Part shown: positions 25,463 through 35,706 of the stretch, piece by piece
Layout: the number at the start of each line of letters is the position of its first letter
How positions within the stretch are numbered: position 1 is the first letter of the stretch
Origin: Xenorhabdus doucetiae
GTDB lineage: Bacteria > Pseudomonadota > Gammaproteobacteria > Enterobacterales > Enterobacteriaceae
Assembly (NCBI RefSeq): GCF_000968195.1
Contig: NZ_FO704550.1
Location: 3,286,001-3,350,000 of the forward strand
Direction: 5' to 3'
DNA: 64,000 bases
The notes under the pieces: model-generated
Database searches by the model: none
Told to the model about the DNA's origin: nothing
Seen by the model: only the letters and a program-made list of their open reading frames with translations
Position numbers and translations under genes: made by a program

Positions 25463-26989
25463 ATGTCTAAGATTGATTTTAAGCAGAAGTTGAATTACCA
25501 ACGCAAGTTCAGTAAATCTTCCATTCATCCCGATGATGAAGAGAGCGTGAATCGCCAATTTGAAAGTGATCGTGGGCGGATTATCAACTCAGCCGCCATT
25601 CGGCGCTTGCAACAGAAAACACAGGTCTTTCCGTTGGAACGTAATGCGGCGGTACGCAGTCGGTTGACGCATTCGCTCGAAGTGCAGCAAACCGGGCGCT
25701 ATATCTCAAAAACGATTATTGCGGAGCTGGCAAAGCAAGACGCATTGAGAAAATATGGGCTGAGTGATCGCCTGACGGCTTTTGAAAGTCTGGTTGAGAT
25801 GGCTTGCCTGATGCACGATATTGGCAATCCGCCCTTTGGGCATTTTGGGGAAGCCGCCATTAAAGATTGGTTCTCCCGTCGGTTAGATCCGGACTATTCG
25901 CCGGAAACGGCAGATCGGCAGGATGCGTGTCAGGTTGCGGCATTGCGTTTGACGGGGGAAGAAAAGAGAGATCTATTCTGCCGGCAATTGCGTAAAGATT
26001 TATGCCAGTTTGAAGGCAATGCGCAGGCGATCCGTCTGGCGCATAATTTACTACGCCTGAATCTCACTTATGCCCAGATTGGCTGCATATTGAAATATAC
26101 CTGCCCGGCCTATCGGCTGGAAGAGAACCCGGCTGAATTCAGTTACCTGATGAAGAAAAAAGGCTATTACTGGTCGGAAGATAATTTTATCCGTGAATTG
26201 AAAACAGAGCTGCAAATGGGGGATTTCTGCCGTTTCCCGCTGACATACATTATGGAAGCCGCAGATGATATCTCCTATTGCATTGCAGATTTAGATGATG
26301 CGGTTGAAAAGGGCATTTTTAATGTTGAGCAGTTGGTGGAATACCTGAAAAAAGAGTGGGAAGAAAACGGCGGGCACCGGAAAGGGGATTTATTCGAATC
26401 GACGGTGATACAAGCCTATAAAAAAACCACCAATAACGAGGCGCGCCGTAATATCCACGAACAATTTTTCATGTATTTACGGGTATTTATCACCGGGAAA
26501 TTGGTGCCTTATACCGCCAAATTGTTTATTAAACACCTTGCGGAGATTTATTCGGGGACATTTAATCACGCCTTGCTGGAAGGTGATGGCGATGAACACC
26601 GTTTATTGAAAACCTTGAAAAGTGTCACACGCAAACGGGTTTTCAATCACCCCGAAGTGGAAGAGCTGGAATTACAGGGATACCGGATTATTACCGGATT
26701 GCTGGATGTCTACAGCCCGTTGCTGGCATTGTCCCGGCAGGATTTCATGGAGCTGAACCAGAATAATTTTCACAAAGAATACTTTATTGAAACTCGCCTG
26801 CTGCACAAACTTTCAAGTAAGCATCGTCTGGCTTATGGCGAAGCCGTGGGGAGTATCGTCGCCACGAATGAAGCTGAAAAAGATGTGCTCGAATTTTATT
26901 ATCGGGCACGTCTGATTCAGGACTATATCAGTGGCATGACGGATCATTACGCTTACGAGGAATATCGGAAGTTTATGGTCACAAAGTAA
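25463..26989 (+). CDS. dgt: Deoxyguanosine triphosphate triphosphohydrolase
   Basis: HD-domain enzyme hydrolysing dGTP to deoxyguanosine and triphosphate. The HD motif is LMHDIGNPPFGHFGE near residues 116-130, with the first His in RLTHSLEVQ near 69; EAADDISYCIADLDD carries later metal ligands. The start MSKIDFKQKL at 25463 follows a G-rich site (GGGGGG) and matches the E. coli N-terminus; the ATG at 25451 would add four residues. It has 508 residues. Its 3' end overlaps convergent barA by 11 bases. Confidence 0.96.
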   Translation: MSKIDFKQKLNYQRKFSKSSIHPDDEESVNRQFESDRGRIINSAAIRRLQQKTQVFPLERNAAVRSRLTHSLEVQQTGRYISKTIIAELAKQDALRKYGLSDRLTAFESLVEMACLMHDIGNPPFGHFGEAAIKDWFSRRLDPDYSPETADRQDACQVAALRLTGEEKRDLFCRQLRKDLCQFEGNAQAIRLAHNLLRLNLTYAQIGCILKYTCPAYRLEENPAEFSYLMKKKGYYWSEDNFIRELKTELQMGDFCRFPLTYIMEAADDISYCIADLDDAVEKGIFNVEQLVEYLKKEWEENGGHRKGDLFESTVIQAYKKTTNNEARRNIHEQFFMYLRVFITGKLVPYTAKLFIKHLAEIYSGTFNHALLEGDGDEHRLLKTLKSVTRKRVFNHPEVEELELQGYRIITGLLDVYSPLLALSRQDFMELNQNNFHKEYFIETRLLHKLSSKHRLAYGEAVGSIVATNEAEKDVLEFYYRARLIQDYISGMTDHYAYEEYRKFMVTK

Positions 26990-29333
26990 CGGTTCGGGTT
27001 GCGTTGAGCACGTCAGGCGCTGCCGCCATGACGTGATTGATTTCGTCGATGAATTCCAGTAATTCAGGCTCCAGATCGGCCAAGGTAACACCTTGTTGCA
27101 GTTGTTTTTCGACCAATTCGCAAATGGCTTTCAGTTTAGGCACCCCGTTGTAGCAGCAACTGCCGTGCAATTGGTGAACATGATGCTGAAAGTGTTTGCG
27201 GGTCGCTTCGCCGTCGGCGGTTAAGGCTTGCTCAATCATACGCTTCATATCGGGCAGAGATTGTAGCAGCATATCCAGCATTTCCTGCGCCAGTGACGCT
27301 TTTCCGGCGGTTTGCGTTAACGCCATATCCCAATCAATGGCTTGTGGCTTTTTCTGCCGACAGTATTGATTAAGCCATGTTTTTAGGCCGTTTTCATCCA
27401 ACGGTTTGGTCAGGCAGCCGATAAACGGGGCACTCTTTGCCTCGTGGCAAGCAAAGGCCGTTACCGCCACAATGGGGGTTTCTTGATGGAGGGGGAATTG
27501 CCGGATCTGTTCAGACGTTTGGATACCGTCCATATCCGCCATCTGGATATCCATCAAAATCAAATCCAGCGCATGTTGCTGCGCGATTTCCAATGCTTCT
27601 ATGCCACTACTGCACAGCAAGGTATTTTCAACCAGTTCATTCAACAGCGTCCCGATCAATTTCAGGTTAGCGGGATTATCATCCACCGCCATGACCGTCA
27701 TCGGTAAACGTGCTGATACCGAAGAGATAGGCAGAGGTTGCGGCAAGGAGGCGAATGGATACTCTTCTTTTTCCAGCCAGATATCAAAATAAAATACCGT
27801 TCCTTTAGCGACCTCACTGGTAAAATCAATCTCTCCCTTCATTTCATTGACCAACCGCTTAGTGATGCTTAATCCCAGCCCGGTTCCCCCGTAATGACGG
27901 GTAATGCTGGCATCGGCCTGATTGAAGGCCTGAAACAGGATCGGACGGTATTCCGGTTTAATCCCGATACCGGTATCGGTCACGGTAAAATCAAGCTGGA
28001 CAAGATGGTGTTGCTGCTGGCGTAATTTAACATCCAGTGTCACACGGCCTTTATCGGTGAATTTAATCGCATTGCCAATCAGGTTCGTCAGTATTTGCTG
28101 CAAGCGGGTCGGATCACCCATCATCAGATTGGGTAATTTCTCATCAATATGGTGATGCAGGGGAAGATTTTTCACACTGGCGGCCGGTGTGAGCAGTTCA
28201 ATCACTTCATTGACAGTATCCCTTAACAGAAAAGGCACCTGATCCAAGACCAGTTTATTGGATTCCAGCCGGGAGAAATCCAGAATGTCATTGATAATTT
28301 TCAGCAGGTTATTGGCTGAGCGATCAATGACATACAGATACTCCATCTGTTGAGAAGTAATCGGCGTTTTTAACATCTGGCGGGTAAAGCCAATAACTCC
28401 ATTGAGCGGTGTGCGTAATTCATGGGACATATTCGCCAGAAATTCCGTTTTGATCCTGACCGCCTCCTGTGCGCGTTTTTTGGCGATAGTCAGCTCAACA
28501 TTCTGAATTTCCAACTGTTCCATCGTAATTTGCAGGTCGGATGTGGCTTGATCGATATGAAGCTGCATCTCATCTTTGTATTTTGACAACGATTCTGCCA
28601 CGGTGTTAATACCATTCTGGAGCGCCGACAATTCGCCGGGCATAGCCCCTGTCACCCGGCTGTTCAGTTGCCCCTGACGGATGCGATCGACGGCTTTCAC
28701 CATGCAGTTCAGGGGTTGGGTGACTTTACGTACCAGCACGTGGGCAAACAGGGCGGTGCCGCCCAGACATAAAATCAACAAAATGATGGAGGTAGCAATT
28801 TCCTTATATTGCTGAAGTTGAGCAGCACGTAAGTCCAAATCAATAGCAATGTAGCCAATGGATGGCGTCACGGGTAACGTGCCGTTAGCGGCATCCTGCC
28901 AATTATAGGAAGAAGACATTTCTGAGGTAATCGGCATCCTTAAAATGATACTGTTACCGTATTCCGTCTTGGACAACGTGGTGGGCATGGATTCGTTGGC
29001 GGTGAGCCTCAAGCGATTCACATCATATTTGTCATTCGAAATATCGAATAATTTGTTATCTTTATCAAAGATCGCAATGGCTCTGACAATTTCAGAGTTC
29101 CGGTTATGCAGGTTGTTGAGCAATGAATCAACCCGCGGGTGATTGTCCAGATTAATGCCCACTTCGCTGGCGATGGATAAGGGTTCAATAATGCTGATCC
29201 CACTGCGGACGATCAGGCTCTTCAACTCATAATAGCGATATGAGATAAATGATATACTCACCAGCGTTCCGACCAGTAAAACAGGAACCAATATCAGGCT
29301 CATCATACGGGTGCGTAGGCTATATTTGGTCAT
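26979..29333 (-). CDS. barA: Hybrid sensor kinase BarA, lacking the pseudo-receiver segment
   Basis: Tripartite sensor of the BarA/UvrY system controlling Csr small RNAs. Order: transmembrane helix 1 (about 12-32), periplasmic part, helix 2 (about 175-198), HAMP, HisKA (FLANMSHELRTPLNGVIGF, phospho-His), ATPase (DTGIGI, GGTGLGL), REC (MAVDDNPANLKL with LILMDIQMADMDG), and Hpt (HQLHGSCCYNG). It has 784 residues against 918 in E. coli. The deficit lies between the ATPase domain and REC, where E. coli has a degenerate receiver-like domain; here only a short linker remains. Beside rlmD in divergent orientation, as in E. coli. Confidence 0.94.
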   Translation of the reverse strand: MTKYSLRTRMMSLILVPVLLVGTLVSISFISYRYYELKSLIVRSGISIIEPLSIASEVGINLDNHPRVDSLLNNLHNRNSEIVRAIAIFDKDNKLFDISNDKYDVNRLRLTANESMPTTLSKTEYGNSIILRMPITSEMSSSYNWQDAANGTLPVTPSIGYIAIDLDLRAAQLQQYKEIATSIILLILCLGGTALFAHVLVRKVTQPLNCMVKAVDRIRQGQLNSRVTGAMPGELSALQNGINTVAESLSKYKDEMQLHIDQATSDLQITMEQLEIQNVELTIAKKRAQEAVRIKTEFLANMSHELRTPLNGVIGFTRQMLKTPITSQQMEYLYVIDRSANNLLKIINDILDFSRLESNKLVLDQVPFLLRDTVNEVIELLTPAASVKNLPLHHHIDEKLPNLMMGDPTRLQQILTNLIGNAIKFTDKGRVTLDVKLRQQQHHLVQLDFTVTDTGIGIKPEYRPILFQAFNQADASITRHYGGTGLGLSITKRLVNEMKGEIDFTSEVAKGTVFYFDIWLEKEEYPFASLPQPLPISSVSARLPMTVMAVDDNPANLKLIGTLLNELVENTLLCSSGIEALEIAQQHALDLILMDIQMADMDGIQTSEQIRQFPLHQETPIVAVTAFACHEAKSAPFIGCLTKPLDENGLKTWLNQYCRQKKPQAIDWDMALTQTAGKASLAQEMLDMLLQSLPDMKRMIEQALTADGEATRKHFQHHVHQLHGSCCYNGVPKLKAICELVEKQLQQGVTLADLEPELLEFIDEINHVMAAAPDVLNATRTVTL

Positions 29334-29386
29334 AGGCGTCCATTGTGGGAAAATCAGAACTCAATTTTTCAAAGTCAGTCAGAATC

Positions 29387-30724
29387 ATGGTGCAATTTTA
29401 CTCCCCAAACCGTCGCTCCGTAAACCGAGGCATTATTTCCGTTACCGCAGATAACCTTGATGCACAAGGGCAAGGTATTGCCCGTCATCAGGGAAAAACG
29501 ATCTTTATTTCAGGGTTATTGCCGGGTGAGCAGGCACAGATCCAACTGACAGAGGAAAAACGCCAGTTTGCGAAAGCCAGGATAGTGAAAAGGCTATCAG
29601 ACAGCCCGCATCGCGTCGCGCCTTACTGTCCGCACTTTAACGTGTGTGGCGGATGCCAGCAGCAGCATGTTGCCACTGAGCTGCAAGTGAATACCAAGGC
29701 CAGTGTACTGGAACACCTGATCCAGCGGGAAACCGGGATTCGCATCAGTGCACATCCCATCATCCACAGCCCAGAATATGGCTATCGGCGCAGGGCCAGA
29801 TTGGGCCTGCAATATCACGCCAAGCAACGCACATTATTGATGGGATTTCGCCAGAGCCAGACCAACGATTTGGTGAATATTAAACACTGTCCGGTGATGC
29901 GTCCTGAATTGGAACAATTATTGCAACCGTTGCACCAGTGCCTGAATCGTTTGCAGGCGGTGAAAAGACTGGGACATGTGGAGCTGGTCTTGGCGGAGAG
30001 TGGCCCATTAGTCGTGTTACGCCACCTTGATCCGCTTAAGCACGAAGATAAGCAAACCTTGCGCACTTTTTCGCTGCAACACCAGGTGGCGATTTATTTA
30101 TTGGGTGATGAGAAATCGCTTGAGCCATTGATGGCAGAGCAAGCCGCGCCGTGGTATCAGGTGGATGGATTGAAACTGGTGTTCAGTCCACAAGATTTTA
30201 TTCAGGTCAATGATGGGGTGAACCAACAAATGGTCACACAGGCGTTGGCGTGGCTGGATTTGCAACCCACGGACCGGGTACTGGATCTGTTTTGTGGCAT
30301 GGGAAATTTCACCTTGCCGATAGCGACTAAAGTTCAGGCGGTCGTTGGCGTGGAAGGGGTTGCTGAGCTGGTGGCGAGTGGGCAATATAACGCCCGGCTG
30401 AATCAACTTCATAACGTCGATTTTTTTCATGCAAATCTGGAAGCGGAGATTCACCGGCAACCTTGGGCCGCACAAGGGTTCAATAAAGTGTTGCTGGACC
30501 CCGCCCGCGCTGGCGCGGCGGGTGTTATGGCTCATATTGTAAAGTTAGCCCCCGAAAAAGTGGTTTACGTTTCCTGTAACCCCACAACACTCGCACGGGA
30601 CAGCAAGGTCTTGCTGGAGGCGGGTTATCATCTTGTCAGTGTGCGGATGCTGGATATGTTTCCGCACACCGGCCATCTGGAATCTATGGCTCTGTTTTGC
30701 AGCGAGCCAATGGATATCGAGTAG
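29387..30724 (+). CDS. rlmD: 23S rRNA (uracil-1939 C5)-methyltransferase RlmD
   Basis: SAM-dependent methyltransferase with an iron-sulfur cluster. An N-terminal TRAM domain (DLDAQGQGIARHQGK) is followed by the cluster cysteines CPHFNVCGGCQQQH, a SAM motif LDLFCGMGNFTLP, and the catalytic Cys in VYVSCNPTTLARD. The start MVQFYSPNRR at 29387 matches E. coli; the GTG at 29345 would overlap the barA promoter region. It has 445 residues. It is followed by relA after 9 bases, so they probably share a transcript. Confidence 0.95.
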   Translation: MVQFYSPNRRSVNRGIISVTADNLDAQGQGIARHQGKTIFISGLLPGEQAQIQLTEEKRQFAKARIVKRLSDSPHRVAPYCPHFNVCGGCQQQHVATELQVNTKASVLEHLIQRETGIRISAHPIIHSPEYGYRRRARLGLQYHAKQRTLLMGFRQSQTNDLVNIKHCPVMRPELEQLLQPLHQCLNRLQAVKRLGHVELVLAESGPLVVLRHLDPLKHEDKQTLRTFSLQHQVAIYLLGDEKSLEPLMAEQAAPWYQVDGLKLVFSPQDFIQVNDGVNQQMVTQALAWLDLQPTDRVLDLFCGMGNFTLPIATKVQAVVGVEGVAELVASGQYNARLNQLHNVDFFHANLEAEIHRQPWAAQGFNKVLLDPARAGAAGVMAHIVKLAPEKVVYVSCNPTTLARDSKVLLEAGYHLVSVRMLDMFPHTGHLESMALFCSEPMDIE

Positions 30725-30733
30725 GGAGAAATT

Positions 30734-32977
30734 ATGGTTGCGGTAAGAAGTGCGCATCTCACACCGGCAGGTGAATTTGCTGTCAATAAGTGGATCGCGA
30801 GTTTAAACATTACTAACCCACAATCCAATGAAAAATTGGTTGAAACCTGGCGATATTGTCACGAAAAAGTCCAGGGTCATCCCAATGCGGAACTGTTGCT
30901 GTGGCGCGGTGTGGAAATGGTGGAGATCCTGTCCACATTGAGCATGGATAATGACAGTATGCGGGCTGCGCTGCTTTTTCCCATCCTTAATGCCAAACTA
31001 CTCGATAGCGAAACTGTGACCGAAACCTTTGGCAAGGCCATCACGAACTTAGTGCATGGTGTGTTGGAAATGGATGCCATTCGCCAACTGAAAGCCACGC
31101 ATACCGGCTCGACGTGTTCGACACAGGTTGATAATGTTCGCCGGATGCTGTTGGCGATGGTGGAAGATTTTCGCTGCGTGGTAATCAAGCTGGCGGAACG
31201 TATTGCCCACTTGCGGGAAGTGAAAGATGCCAGTGAAGATGAGCGGGTGCTGGCGGCCAAAGAGTGTTCCAATATCTATGCGCCGCTCGCCAATCGGCTG
31301 GGTATTGGGCAGTTAAAATGGGAACTGGAAGATTTCTGTTTCCGTTATCTGCATCCTGATGAGTATAAGAAAATTGCCAACTTGCTGCATGAGCGCCGGA
31401 TTGATCGTGAACAATATATCGAGAAATTCGTGACGACAATGCGTAAGTACATGCTGAAAGAAGGGATCAGCGCTGAAATCTACGGGCGGCCGAAACATAT
31501 CTACAGCATCTGGCGCAAAATGCAGAAGAAAGCCCTGTCTTTTGATGAATTATTTGACGTGCGTGCTGTGCGGATTGTGGTCGAGCGTTTGCAGGATTGT
31601 TACGCCGCACTGGGGATAGTGCATACTCACTATCGTCATTTGCCGGATGAATTCGACGATTACGTGGCTAACCCGAAACCAAATGGCTATCAATCCATCC
31701 ATACCGTCGTTTTGGGGCCGAATGGAAAAACGCTTGAAATCCAGATCCGTACCCGTCAGATGCATGATGATGCCGAACTTGGTGTCGCGGCGCATTGGAA
31801 ATACAAAGAAGGCACGGCGATTGGTGGTGGTAAATCCGGCAGTTATGAAAGCCGCATTGCCTGGTTGCGGAAATTGATCGCATGGCAGGAGGAGATGTCA
31901 GACAGCGGCGAAATGCTGGATGAAGTGCGCAGTCAGGTGTTTGATGACCGCGTTTATGTCTTTACGCCAAAAGGGGATGTCATTGATTTGCCGATTGGCT
32001 CCACCCCGCTGGATTTTGCCTATCACATTCACAGTGATGTCGGCCATCGCTGCATTGGGGCAAAGATCGGCGGACGCATCGTCCCGTTCAGTTATCAGCT
32101 CCAGATGGGTGATCAAATTGAAATTATTACCCAGAAACACCCGAATCCCAGCCGTGACTGGTTGAATCCTAACCTTGGCTATGTGACGACCAGCCGTGGA
32201 CGCGCGAAAATCCACAACTGGTTCCGCAAGCAAGATCGTGACAAAAATATCATTGCCGGCCGTCAGATGCTGGACAATGAATTGACGCATTTGGGGATCA
32301 CGGTCAAAGAAGCCGAGAAAGTGCTAATCGCCCGTTATAACGTCCATACGTTGGAAGAAGTGCTGGCCGGCATTGGCGTCGGTGATATCCGCATCCACCA
32401 GTTAGTGAATTTCCTGCAAGCCAAGTTCAACAAAACGACGGCAGAAGAAGAAGATCGCGAAGCGCTTCGCAATCTGGAGAGCAAGACCTATACACCGCGC
32501 AATACCAGCAAAGATAATGGCCGGGTGGTCGTCGAAGGGGTCGGTAACTTAATGCACCACCTGGCCCGTTGCTGCCAGCCCATCCCCGGTGATGAGATTA
32601 TTGGGTTTATCACCCGCGGGCGCGGGATCTCCATCCACAGTGCGGATTGTGATCAGTTGGCGGAACTCGAAGCCAGCTCACCGGAACGGATCGTCGATGC
32701 CGTCTGGGGAGAGAGTTATTCCAGCGGCTATTCACTGGTGGTACGGGTTCTCGCCAATGATCGCAGTGGCTTATTGCGTGACATCACGACGATCCTCGCC
32801 AATGAAAAAGTCAATGTGTTGGGCGTCAGCAGCCGCAGTGATGTTAAGCAACAGCTTGCGACCATTGATATGAACATTGAGATTTATAACTTGCAGGTGC
32901 TTGGGCGGGTATTGGCGAAGCTCAATCAGTTGTCTGATGTCATTGAAGCCAGACGCCTGCACGGTAATTCACGGTAA
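30734..32977 (+). CDS. relA: GTP pyrophosphokinase (ppGpp synthetase I)
   Basis: Ribosome-associated stringent-response enzyme making (p)ppGpp on amino-acid starvation. The N-terminal hydrolase domain is degenerate: the HD pair is replaced (AALLFPILNAKL), as in true RelA. It is followed by the synthetase (YCAALGI-like region, DDYVANPKPNGYQSIHT), TGS (VYVFTPKGDVIDLPIGSTPLDFAYHIH), a zinc-finger region (RCCQPIPGDEIIGF), and an ACT domain at the end. It has 747 residues, as in E. coli. mazG follows 10 bases later; the mazEF toxin pair between them in E. coli is absent. Confidence 0.97.
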   Translation: MVAVRSAHLTPAGEFAVNKWIASLNITNPQSNEKLVETWRYCHEKVQGHPNAELLLWRGVEMVEILSTLSMDNDSMRAALLFPILNAKLLDSETVTETFGKAITNLVHGVLEMDAIRQLKATHTGSTCSTQVDNVRRMLLAMVEDFRCVVIKLAERIAHLREVKDASEDERVLAAKECSNIYAPLANRLGIGQLKWELEDFCFRYLHPDEYKKIANLLHERRIDREQYIEKFVTTMRKYMLKEGISAEIYGRPKHIYSIWRKMQKKALSFDELFDVRAVRIVVERLQDCYAALGIVHTHYRHLPDEFDDYVANPKPNGYQSIHTVVLGPNGKTLEIQIRTRQMHDDAELGVAAHWKYKEGTAIGGGKSGSYESRIAWLRKLIAWQEEMSDSGEMLDEVRSQVFDDRVYVFTPKGDVIDLPIGSTPLDFAYHIHSDVGHRCIGAKIGGRIVPFSYQLQMGDQIEIITQKHPNPSRDWLNPNLGYVTTSRGRAKIHNWFRKQDRDKNIIAGRQMLDNELTHLGITVKEAEKVLIARYNVHTLEEVLAGIGVGDIRIHQLVNFLQAKFNKTTAEEEDREALRNLESKTYTPRNTSKDNGRVVVEGVGNLMHHLARCCQPIPGDEIIGFITRGRGISIHSADCDQLAELEASSPERIVDAVWGESYSSGYSLVVRVLANDRSGLLRDITTILANEKVNVLGVSSRSDVKQQLATIDMNIEIYNLQVLGRVLAKLNQLSDVIEARRLHGNSR

Positions 32978-32987
32978 CTCAGCAAAC

Positions 32988-33794
32988 ATGGATAAAATGA
33001 AACCTGTCTCGATTGAACGACTTAAGGGGATTATGGCGCAGTTGCGCCATCCCCAGAACGGCTGTCCGTGGGACAAAGTACAAACCTGTGCGACGATAGC
33101 CCCTTATACGCTGGAAGAAACCTATGAAGTGCTCGATGCGATTGAACGCGATGATGCGAATGCCCTGAAAGAAGAATTGGGGGATCTGCTGTTTCATATC
33201 GTGTTTTATGCCCAGATGGCTCAAGAGCAACAACAGTTTGATTTCGATGATATTTGTGAGGCCGTGTGTGACAAGCTGGAACGCCGCCATCCTCATATCT
33301 TCAATCAACAAGCCGGTATCAACAGTGAAGAGGCGCTAGGCAGTTGGGAACAACGCAAGACGGCAGAAAGGGCGGAGAAAAACCAGCATTCGGTGCTGGA
33401 TGATATCCCGGTTAGCCTGCCGGCATTGATGAAAGCCTATAAAATCCAGAAACGCTGCGCTTCGGTCGGCTTTGACTGGGATACCCTTGGCCCTGTGCTG
33501 GACAAAGTCTATGAAGAAATTGATGAAGTGATGGACGAAGCGAAACAGGCGGTGGTTGATCAAGGCCGGCTGGAAGAAGAACTGGGCGATTTGCTGTTTT
33601 CGGTGGTCAATCTATCCCGCCATTTGGGGCATCAACCGGAAATAGCGTTGCAAAAAGCTTGTCAGAAATTCGAAAACCGTTTTCGTCACGTCGAAAGATT
33701 GATCACTGACAAAGGCTTGTCACTGGAAACGGCGACATTGGATGAGATGGAAGAAATGTGGCAGCGGGTGAAAAAATTTAATTCCAATAACTAA
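32988..33794 (+). CDS. mazG: Nucleoside triphosphate pyrophosphohydrolase MazG
   Basis: Hydrolyses (d)NTPs to monophosphates and pyrophosphate; in E. coli it also lowers ppGpp during starvation. It has two MazG domains: the N-terminal one has CPWD...TIAPYTLEETYEVLDAIE and EELGDLLFHIVFYA, and the C-terminal one has EEIDEVMDEAK and EELGDLLFSVVNLSRH. ATG at 32988 or 32997 gives 268 or 265 residues; the longer frame to 32877 lies inside relA and is not used. Same operon as relA. Confidence 0.95.
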   Translation: MDKMKPVSIERLKGIMAQLRHPQNGCPWDKVQTCATIAPYTLEETYEVLDAIERDDANALKEELGDLLFHIVFYAQMAQEQQQFDFDDICEAVCDKLERRHPHIFNQQAGINSEEALGSWEQRKTAERAEKNQHSVLDDIPVSLPALMKAYKIQKRCASVGFDWDTLGPVLDKVYEEIDEVMDEAKQAVVDQGRLEEELGDLLFSVVNLSRHLGHQPEIALQKACQKFENRFRHVERLITDKGLSLETATLDEMEEMWQRVKKFNSNN

Positions 33795-33955
33795 CTGAAT
33801 TTAAAAATAAAATTGGATGATTATTTCGCGGTGTGACGGATTGTGTGACACTTTACCCTGCTTAGATGATTTGTAGCGAAATTAAGGTTAGGGTATACTG
33901 CTTTCCCGTCCTGTTATATTCATCATCCTTTTAAACCTAAACTTTCAGGTTCAGC

Positions 33956-35593
33956 ATGAAAACTAATTATATTTTTGTGACCGGCGGGGTCGTATCCTCT
34001 CTGGGTAAAGGCATTGCCGCAGCCTCTTTGGCGGCTATACTCGAAGCCCGTGGACTCAATGTCACCATTATGAAACTGGACCCGTATATCAACGTCGATC
34101 CAGGTACAATGAGCCCAACCCAACACGGGGAAGTTTTCGTGACCGAAGACGGCGCTGAAACTGATCTCGATTTAGGTCATTACGAACGTTTCATCCGAAC
34201 CAAAATGACACGCCGCAATAACTTCACAACAGGCCGTGTCTATTCCGAAGTGCTGCGCAAAGAGCGCCGTGGCGATTATTTGGGTGCCACGATCCAGGTT
34301 ATTCCTCATATCACCAATGAAATCAAAGACCGCATCATCCGTGGTGCAGAAGGTCATGATGTTGTCTTGGTGGAAATCGGCGGGACGGTTGGTGATATCG
34401 AATCTCTGCCATTCCTCGAAGCCATTCGTCAGATGGCGGTGGAAGTCGGCCGTGAAAACACGCTGTTTATGCACCTGACGCTGGTGCCTTATATGGCCGC
34501 AGCGGGTGAAGTGAAAACCAAGCCGACTCAGCACTCCGTGAAAGAATTACTCTCCATTGGTATTCAGCCAGACGTGTTGATCTGCCGTTCAGATCGCACC
34601 ATTCCTGCCAATGAGCGTGCAAAAATTGCGCTTTTCTGTAACGTACCAGAGAAAGCGGTTATTTCTTTAAAAGATGTTGATTCCATTTATAAAATCCCTG
34701 CCCTCTTGAAATCTCAGGGCTTAGATGATTATATTTGTAAACGATTCAGCCTCGAATGCCCGGAAGCTGATCTGTCCGAATGGGAACAGGTTATTTATGA
34801 AGAAGCTAATCCATCGGGTGAAGTGACCATTGGGATGGTGGGCAAATACGTTGAATTGCCAGATGCTTATAAGTCAGTGATTGAAGCCCTGAAACATGGC
34901 GGGTTGAAAAATCGCCTGACGGTCAATATCAAATTGATCGATTCACAGGATGTTGAAACGCGTGGTGTTGACGTATTGAAAGGTCTGGATGCGATTCTGG
35001 TGCCGGGTGGTTTTGGTGGCCGTGGTATCGAAGGCAAGATTATGACAGCACGTTATGCCCGTGAGAACAATGTCCCATACTTGGGTATTTGTCTGGGCAT
35101 GCAGGTGGCTCTGATTGAATTTTCTCGCAATGTTGCGGGCATGGCAGAAGCTAACTCCACGGAGTTCGAGCCTGAATGTAAGTTACCGGTTGTGGGTCTG
35201 ATCACCGAATGGCGTGATGAGAACGGCAACTTAGAAGTACGTAGCGAAGAGAGCGATCTCGGCGGAACGATGCGCGTTGGTGGTCAAGTATGCCATCTGA
35301 CTGAAGACAGTTTGGTACGTAAACTCTATGGCCAGCAAGACATCGTTGAACGTCATCGCCACCGTTATGAAGTGAATAATTTACTGTTGAAACGCATTGA
35401 AGATGCCGGTTTGCGTGTTGCTGGCCGTTCAATCGACAACAGACTGGTGGAAATCATCGAGAACCCAGCGCACCCGTGGTTCGTGGCGTGTCAGTTCCAC
35501 CCAGAATTCACTTCAACGCCTCGCGATGGTCATCCGTTATTTGCTGGCTTTGTCGAAGCCGCAAGCAAATATCAGAAAGGCGAATTGAAATAA
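33956..35593 (+). CDS. pyrG: CTP synthase
   Basis: Aminates UTP to CTP with glutamine. An N-terminal synthetase domain (FVTGGVVSSLGKGIAAASLA, P-loop) is joined to a class I glutamine amidotransferase with nucleophile Cys in GICLGMQVALIEF and the His/Glu of CQFHPEFTSTP. It has 545 residues. About 110 bases before eno on the same strand, as in E. coli. Confidence 0.98.
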   Translation: MKTNYIFVTGGVVSSLGKGIAAASLAAILEARGLNVTIMKLDPYINVDPGTMSPTQHGEVFVTEDGAETDLDLGHYERFIRTKMTRRNNFTTGRVYSEVLRKERRGDYLGATIQVIPHITNEIKDRIIRGAEGHDVVLVEIGGTVGDIESLPFLEAIRQMAVEVGRENTLFMHLTLVPYMAAAGEVKTKPTQHSVKELLSIGIQPDVLICRSDRTIPANERAKIALFCNVPEKAVISLKDVDSIYKIPALLKSQGLDDYICKRFSLECPEADLSEWEQVIYEEANPSGEVTIGMVGKYVELPDAYKSVIEALKHGGLKNRLTVNIKLIDSQDVETRGVDVLKGLDAILVPGGFGGRGIEGKIMTARYARENNVPYLGICLGMQVALIEFSRNVAGMAEANSTEFEPECKLPVVGLITEWRDENGNLEVRSEESDLGGTMRVGGQVCHLTEDSLVRKLYGQQDIVERHRHRYEVNNLLLKRIEDAGLRVAGRSIDNRLVEIIENPAHPWFVACQFHPEFTSTPRDGHPLFAGFVEAASKYQKGELK

Positions 35594-35706
35594 GATATGG
35601 GGCAATGGATTGATATTAAACGAATTATTTTGAGATACTTTTAAAGTAATCACTTTTAGTTTCAATCGGTTGCCCGGAATTTAACTTGTGACTTGAGGAA
35701 AACCAA

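Noticed and set aside
32877..32987. Longer MazG starting within relA
   Set aside because: The extra 37 residues are the relA sequence in another frame; homology to MazG starts after 32988.
32978..32987. mazEF toxin pair between relA and mazG
   Set aside because: Only 10 bases separate the genes; the pair present in E. coli is absent.
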